From assembly GCA_002728915.1 (NCBI GenBank), contig PBWE01000011.1, forward strand, positions 75,492 through 85,696: 10,205 nucleotides of DNA, given 5' to 3'. The notes beneath the pieces were generated by a model that saw nothing but the letters and a program-made list of their open reading frames with translations, was not told the origin of the DNA and searched no databases. Positions 6,536-10,205 of this stretch are shown here, piece after piece. The translations under genes were made by a program, and so were the position numbers. Numbering within the stretch: position 1 is the stretch's first letter; every line of letters starts with the position of its first letter. Source of the DNA: Micrococcales bacterium. Its GTDB lineage: Bacteria > Actinomycetota > Actinomycetes > S36-B12.

Positions 6536-7500
6536 GCATCACGCCCCTTGCACCCGAACCCGGCGATCAAGAAACGTTGATGTCCCAGGTCGCCTACCTG
6601 TACTACGAGGAGATGCTTACCCAAGAAGCGATCGCTCGTCGGCTTCAGGTGACACGGTGGAAGGTCGGCCGCTTGCTGCGTGCTGCTCGGGAGCAAGGAA
6701 TCGTTGAGATTTCGATTCGCCATGTCGATTCGAGATCGGTCGAACTCGAACAAGAGATCGTCAAGCTGTTCGGTCTCGATCGAGCGTTCGTGACCGGACT
6801 CAGCTCCGCCGGCGGCAACTCGACGCTTCCTGCCGTGGCTCGAAGGGCGGCGCACCACCTGGCTGCACTGACTCCCGCGCCCCTTCTCCTGGGAACCTCC
6901 TGGGGTCGCACGATGACGGCTGTGGCACGTGCTCTGCCCGAGGGATGGACAAGTGATGTCCACGTGGTGCAGATGAACGGTGCCTTGACTGCTGGAGTCG
7001 TGGAGGGACAGCAGAACGATCCCGCGTTTCAGATGTCACGGACCGGAGGAGGTCGCTGCACGATGCTCCCCGTGCCCGCCATCGTCGACAAGCCCGAGGT
7101 GCGCGAGGGCCTCGAGCGCGACTCCACCATCGCCAACGTGTTGTCCCTGGCGCGGCAGGCTCCCATCGCACTGTTCGGCATTGGGCTGCTGGATGAAGAT
7201 TCCGTGCTCGCCACCTCGGGATACCTCGATCGCGACCAGGTCCTCAGCCTCCAGCACGCCGGCGCGGTCGGTGACGTGATCGGACGATTTCTCTCCGTCG
7301 ACGGCGCGGTTGTCGATGAGCAGCTCGACTCTCGAACATTGGGGTTGTCCTTAGACGAGCTCCGCGAAAAGGACGAGCGCATCGCCGTTGCGCACGGCAC
7401 GGCGAAGGTCTTTGCGACCCTCGCGGCGCTTCGCGCCGGCGTTGTCTCTACCCTCGTCGTCGACGAGGAACTAGCCCAATCCCTCGTGGAGGTGGCATAA
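6532..7500 (+). CDS. SorC-family (DeoR_Bsu-like) sugar-responsive transcriptional regulator
   Basis: This 322-residue regulator has an N-terminal helix-turn-helix (about residues 28-50, MLTQEAIARRLQVTRWKVGRLL) and a C-terminal sugar-phosphate-binding domain with family-typical LLGTSWGRTMTAVARAL, GIGLLDEDSVL and DVIGRFLSVDG. SorC-family proteins bind palindromes and respond to phosphorylated sugars. Members include SorC (sorbose) and the B. subtilis DeoR (deoxyribose 5-phosphate), and the neighbours fit either reading. The ATG overlaps the previous stop as ATGA, without a strong ribosome binding site, so translation is probably coupled to the GatD-like gene. The same frame is open upstream from 6376, but that part lies inside the dehydrogenase gene in another frame. 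It likely controls the divergent promoters at 5371-5429, including its own operon. The inducer is unknown. Confidence 0.87.
   Translation: MSITPLAPEPGDQETLMSQVAYLYYEEMLTQEAIARRLQVTRWKVGRLLRAAREQGIVEISIRHVDSRSVELEQEIVKLFGLDRAFVTGLSSAGGNSTLPAVARRAAHHLAALTPAPLLLGTSWGRTMTAVARALPEGWTSDVHVVQMNGALTAGVVEGQQNDPAFQMSRTGGGRCTMLPVPAIVDKPEVREGLERDSTIANVLSLARQAPIALFGIGLLDEDSVLATSGYLDRDQVLSLQHAGAVGDVIGRFLSVDGAVVDEQLDSRTLGLSLDELREKDERIAVAHGTAKVFATLAALRAGVVSTLVVDEELAQSLVEVA
7488..7495 (+). promoter_or_regulatory. Strong ribosome binding site for deoC
   Basis: GGAGGTGG lies 7 nt before the deoC ATG, at the very end of the regulator gene. It is among the best Shine-Dalgarno matches in the window, suggesting that deoC is translated well above its weakly initiated regulator neighbour. 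Confidence 0.7.
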
Positions 7501-7502
7501 CC

Positions 7503-8411
7503 ATGGACAACAGCACACTCACCGGCCTGCTTCACGGTCTGCCGGGAGTTGATCAGGTGGGCCTCGAAGGCCGCGCAGCCACGCTTGCCACTCGCTCCAT
7601 CAAAAAGGACTCGAAGATCTGGGCCATCGACACCGCCATCTCGATGGTGGACCTGACCACGCTTGAAGGCATGGATACCGACGGCAAAGTCCGCGCCCTG
7701 TGCGCGAAGGCGCTCCACCCCGATCCCACAGATCCGACCTGCCCCGCGGTAGCGGCGGTCTGCGTGTACGGGGATCTGGTGGCGACCACGCGCGCCTGCG
7801 TCGGAGATCGAGTCCACGTGGCAGCGGTCGCCACCGCCTTTCCCAGCGGGCGGGCCAGCATGGACGTGAAACTCATGGACACCAAGCAGGCCGTGGCAGA
7901 CGGCGCCGATGAGATCGACATGGTGATCGACCGCGGCGCCTTCCTCGCCGGCAACTACGCGAAAGTCTTCGAAGAGATCGTTGCCGTGAAGGAGGCGTGC
8001 GGCGATGCCCACCTGAAGGTGATCCTCGAAACCGGAGAGCTGAAGACCTACGACAACGTTCGTCGGGCCAGTTGGCTCGCCATGCACGCCGGCGCCGATT
8101 TCATCAAGACCAGCACGGGGAAGGTGTCCCCGGCGGCCACGTTGCCGGTGACCTTGCTGATGCTCGAAGCCGTTCGCGACTTCGCTGACCAGACCGGCAC
8201 TCGCATCGGGGTCAAGGCAGCCGGAGGCATCAAGACCAGCAAGGACGCCATCCGGTACCTGGTGATGGTGAACGAAACCGTGGGCGAGAACTGGCTCAAC
8301 CCCGACATGTTCCGCTTCGGAGCTTCGAGCCTGCTCAACGACCTACTCATGCAACGTCAGCGCATGCGCGACGGTCACTACTCCGGCCCCGATTACGTGA
8401 CGATCGACTAG
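7503..8411 (+). CDS. deoC: Deoxyribose-phosphate aldolase (DERA), long form
   Basis: This class I aldolase cleaves 2-deoxy-D-ribose 5-phosphate into D-glyceraldehyde 3-phosphate and acetaldehyde, in the cytoplasm. The TIM barrel carries the Schiff-base Lys202 (DFIKTSTGK), the second active-site Lys238 (GVKAAGGI) and Asp139 (EIDMVID), with VILETGEL at 173-180. At 302 aa it is longer than the roughly 220-260 aa bacterial enzymes. Its DLTTLEG start-of-barrel motif, the AAVCVYG strand and the NWLNPDMFRFGASSLL C-terminal block resemble animal DERA more than E. coli DeoC. It starts 2 nt after the regulator stop with an excellent ribosome binding site, and is followed 20 nt later by an aldehyde dehydrogenase suited to removing acetaldehyde. 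Activity on another 2-deoxy sugar phosphate made by neighbouring enzymes is possible but speculative. Confidence 0.95.
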   Translation: MDNSTLTGLLHGLPGVDQVGLEGRAATLATRSIKKDSKIWAIDTAISMVDLTTLEGMDTDGKVRALCAKALHPDPTDPTCPAVAAVCVYGDLVATTRACVGDRVHVAAVATAFPSGRASMDVKLMDTKQAVADGADEIDMVIDRGAFLAGNYAKVFEEIVAVKEACGDAHLKVILETGELKTYDNVRRASWLAMHAGADFIKTSTGKVSPAATLPVTLLMLEAVRDFADQTGTRIGVKAAGGIKTSKDAIRYLVMVNETVGENWLNPDMFRFGASSLLNDLLMQRQRMRDGHYSGPDYVTID

Positions 8412-8420
8412 ACAGACCAC

Positions 8421-8425
8421 GAGGA
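8421..8425 (+). promoter_or_regulatory. Ribosome binding site of the first aldehyde dehydrogenase
   Basis: GAGGA, 6 nt before the ATG at 8432, lies in the 20-nt gap after deoC. It supports this start and independent initiation of the aldehyde dehydrogenase within the same transcript. Confidence 0.6.
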
Positions 8426-8431
8426 CAACCC

Positions 8432-9877
8432 ATGCCATTCGACTACGCCCCCGCACCGGAATCGCGTTCCATCGTGGACATCGAATCCAACTACGGACTC
8501 TTCATCGGTGGATCCTTCAGCGAACCCACCAGCGGCGAGTTCTTCAAGACCATCAATCCGGCTACCGAGGAGGTGCTCAGCGAGGTCGCCGAAGCCGGCC
8601 AGGCTGATGTGGACGCCGCCGTTGCGGCCGCCCGCCGGGCCTACGACAAGACCTGGTCCAAGATGTCCGGCAAGGACCGCGCCAAGTACATCTTCCGAAT
8701 CGCCCGTCTCATCCAGGAGCGCTCTCGTGAGCTCGCGGTCCTGGAGACCTTAGACAACGGAAAACCGATTCGAGAGTCCCGGGATGCTGACCTACCGCTC
8801 GTGGCCGCGCACTTCTTCTACCACGCCGGCTGGGCCGACAAACTCGAGTTCGCCGGCTACGGGCCCGATCCGAAGTCTCTCGGCGTCGCCGCGCAGGTGA
8901 TTCCGTGGAACTTCCCATTGCTGATGCTTGCCTGGAAGGTCGCCCCCGCCTTGGCCTGCGGCAATACGGTGGTGCTCAAGCCCGCGGAAACGACGCCACT
9001 CACCGCTCTCGCGTTCGCCGACATCTGTCAACAGGCCGGACTCCCACCAGGCGTCGTCAACATCATCACCGGTGCCGGCGAGACGGGGCGCATGCTCGTC
9101 GAGCACCCGGATGTGGACAAGGTTGCCTTCACCGGCTCGACCGAGGTTGGGAAAGCCATTCAGCGGGCGGTCGCTGGCACCAAGAAGAAGCTCACCCTCG
9201 AGCTCGGTGGCAAAGCAGCCAACATCGTCTTCGACGACGCTCCCATTGATCAAGCCATCGAGGGCATCGTCAACGGCATCTACTTCAACCAAGGACACGT
9301 CTGCTGCGCCGGAAGCCGGCTTCTGCTCCAAGAGTCTGTCGCCGACGAGGCGTTGGCCTCCTTGAAGCGCCGCCTGACGACCCTCCGCCTCGGAGACCCG
9401 CTCGACAAGAACACCGATATCGGCGCCATCAATTCGTCCACGCAGTTGAGCAAGATCGAGGAGCTCACCGCGTCCGGCGAGGCCGAAGGAGCCGAACGCT
9501 GGAGCCCCACCTGTGCGATCCCGGACAAGGGCTTCTGGTTCCCACCAACGGTCTTCACGAACGTCACCCAGGCTCACCGGATTGCCCGCGAGGAGATCTT
9601 CGGTCCCGTCCTGTCGGTTCTCACGTTCCGCACTCCCGAGGAGGCCGTTGCGAAAGCCAACAACACTCCCTTCGGGCTTTCGGCAGGAATCTGGACCGAG
9701 AAGGGCAGCCGCATTTTGTGGATGGCGAACCAGATGCGCGCCGGGATCGTCTGGGCCAACACCTTCAACAGATTCGATCCCACGAGCCCCTTTGGAGGCT
9801 TCAAGGAATCGGGCTTCGGTCGAGAGGGCGGAGTGCAAGGTTTGGGTGCGTACCTCAACGTGGAGGATCCATCATGA
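8432..9877 (+). CDS. NAD(P)-dependent aldehyde dehydrogenase, catalytically complete
   Basis: This 481-residue ALDH-superfamily enzyme oxidises an aldehyde to an acid; after deoC, acetaldehyde is the natural candidate. The catalytic set is intact: Asn159 (PWN), Lys183 (LKPAE), GSTEVG (235-240), general base Glu257 (LELGGK), nucleophile Cys291 in NQGHVCCAGSR, and EEIFGPV in the C-terminal half. The FGGFKESGFGREGG end is family-typical. Length is a little short of 490-500 aa canonical ALDHs. From memory, its EGIVNGIYFNQG and LLLQESVADEALASLKRRL stretches align well with domain 1 of the two-domain ALDH16 proteins. Its stop overlaps the next ALDH start as ATGA, so the two are probably made together and may act as partners. 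Confidence 0.93.
   Translation: MPFDYAPAPESRSIVDIESNYGLFIGGSFSEPTSGEFFKTINPATEEVLSEVAEAGQADVDAAVAAARRAYDKTWSKMSGKDRAKYIFRIARLIQERSRELAVLETLDNGKPIRESRDADLPLVAAHFFYHAGWADKLEFAGYGPDPKSLGVAAQVIPWNFPLLMLAWKVAPALACGNTVVLKPAETTPLTALAFADICQQAGLPPGVVNIITGAGETGRMLVEHPDVDKVAFTGSTEVGKAIQRAVAGTKKKLTLELGGKAANIVFDDAPIDQAIEGIVNGIYFNQGHVCCAGSRLLLQESVADEALASLKRRLTTLRLGDPLDKNTDIGAINSSTQLSKIEELTASGEAEGAERWSPTCAIPDKGFWFPPTVFTNVTQAHRIAREEIFGPVLSVLTFRTPEEAVAKANNTPFGLSAGIWTEKGSRILWMANQMRAGIVWANTFNRFDPTSPFGGFKESGFGREGGVQGLGAYLNVEDPS
9862..9867 (+). promoter_or_regulatory. Ribosome binding site of the second aldehyde dehydrogenase
   Basis: GGAGGA lies 6 nt before the ATG at 9874, inside the last codons of the preceding ALDH. 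It supports the ATGA-overlap start. Confidence 0.65.
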
Positions 9878-10205
9878 GCAGAGTCGATGTTCGCAAGACC
9901 CACAAACTCTTCATCGGAGGGGCTTTCCCGCGGAGCGAGTCGGGACGCACCTATGAGGTCACCGACTCCAGGGAGCAATTCCTGGCCAACATGGCTCTGG
10001 CCAGCAGGAAGGATGCCCGCGATGCGGTGTTGGCGGCACGCTCCGCCGTCGCCAAGTGGTCGTCCGCCACCGCCTACAACCGCGGTCAGGTTCTCTACCG
10101 GATCGCCGAGGTCATGGAAGGCCGCCGCGAGCAATTCATCTCGGAGGTGTCCGACTCCGAGGGTGTTTCGTCGAGAAAGGCGGGCGCCCATGTTGACGCC
10201 GCGAT
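9874..10205 (+). CDS. Second aldehyde dehydrogenase-family protein, 3' truncated by window
   Basis: Only the first 110 residues are visible, and the gene runs off the window. The N-terminus has the ALDH opening strand (HKLFIGGAF, residues 10-18) and the following helix-rich part of the NAD domain (VLAARSAVAKW, RGQVLYRIAEVMEGRREQF). None of the catalytic residues lies in this part, so activity cannot be judged. It is not a copy of its upstream neighbour; residues such as FIGGAF and AVAKW sit in an otherwise divergent sequence. It appears to match the start of the second, degenerate domain of ALDH16-type proteins, which would make it a non-catalytic partner; that is inference. The ATGA overlap and GGAGGA site point to coupled translation with the first ALDH. 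Confidence 0.8.
   Translation, partial: MSRVDVRKTHKLFIGGAFPRSESGRTYEVTDSREQFLANMALASRKDARDAVLAARSAVAKWSSATAYNRGQVLYRIAEVMEGRREQFISEVSDSEGVSSRKAGAHVDAA

Noticed and set aside
7029..8087. Minus-strand open frame of 352 codons across the regulator/deoC junction
   Set aside because: It spans two well-supported genes and their ribosome binding site, and its translation is low-complexity with no family resemblance.
8792..9838. Long minus-strand open frame (348 codons) opposite the first aldehyde dehydrogenase
   Set aside because: The plus-strand ALDH has every catalytic motif; the antisense translation has no recognisable domain and is a codon-bias shadow common in high-G+C DNA.

Overview
This window looks like a piece of a high-G+C actinobacterial chromosome. 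The evidence is strong G/C at third codon positions, frequent GTG starts, ATGA/GTGA gene overlaps, GGAGG-type ribosome binding sites, and an actinobacterial-looking set of deoxyribose genes. No genus can be named from the sequence alone. Almost every base is coding; the only real intergenic gap is about 234 bp (5255-5488). I see no tRNA, rRNA, CRISPR array, insertion sequence or prophage gene.

Layout. (1) 1-1399, plus strand: the C-terminal part of a PmmB/PGM2-type phosphosugar mutase. (2) 1361-5254, minus strand: a tightly coupled three-gene operon, read right to left, of a rhamnulokinase-like FGGY kinase, a xylose-isomerase-like TIM-barrel sugar isomerase/epimerase, and a SorE-like medium-chain dehydrogenase. 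Its last gene overlaps the mutase tail-to-tail by 39 bp. (3) 5255-5488: a divergent control region with a perfect palindrome (TTGCTCA-TT-TGAGCAA), a second smaller inverted repeat and a TTGACA box. (4) 5489-10205, plus strand: an operon of a GatD-like polyol-phosphate dehydrogenase, a SorC-family regulator, deoC (long, animal-DERA-like form), an aldehyde dehydrogenase, and the start of a second aldehyde dehydrogenase that runs off the window.

How the genes may work together. DeoC splits 2-deoxyribose 5-phosphate into glyceraldehyde 3-phosphate and acetaldehyde. The aldehyde dehydrogenases would oxidise the acetaldehyde, and the mutase can supply deoxyribose 5-phosphate from the 1-phosphate, so these parts form a deoxynucleoside/deoxyribose module. 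Lodged between the mutase and the regulator is a second module of kinase, isomerase and two dehydrogenases. Its logic resembles L-sorbose catabolism (ketose 1-phosphate to hexitol phosphate to ketose 6-phosphate), with a soluble kinase where the classic sor operon has a PTS. The regulator is translationally coupled to the GatD-like gene and followed by deoC, so both modules probably share one control circuit. The substrate of this hybrid locus cannot be read from the sequence; it is the most interesting open question here.
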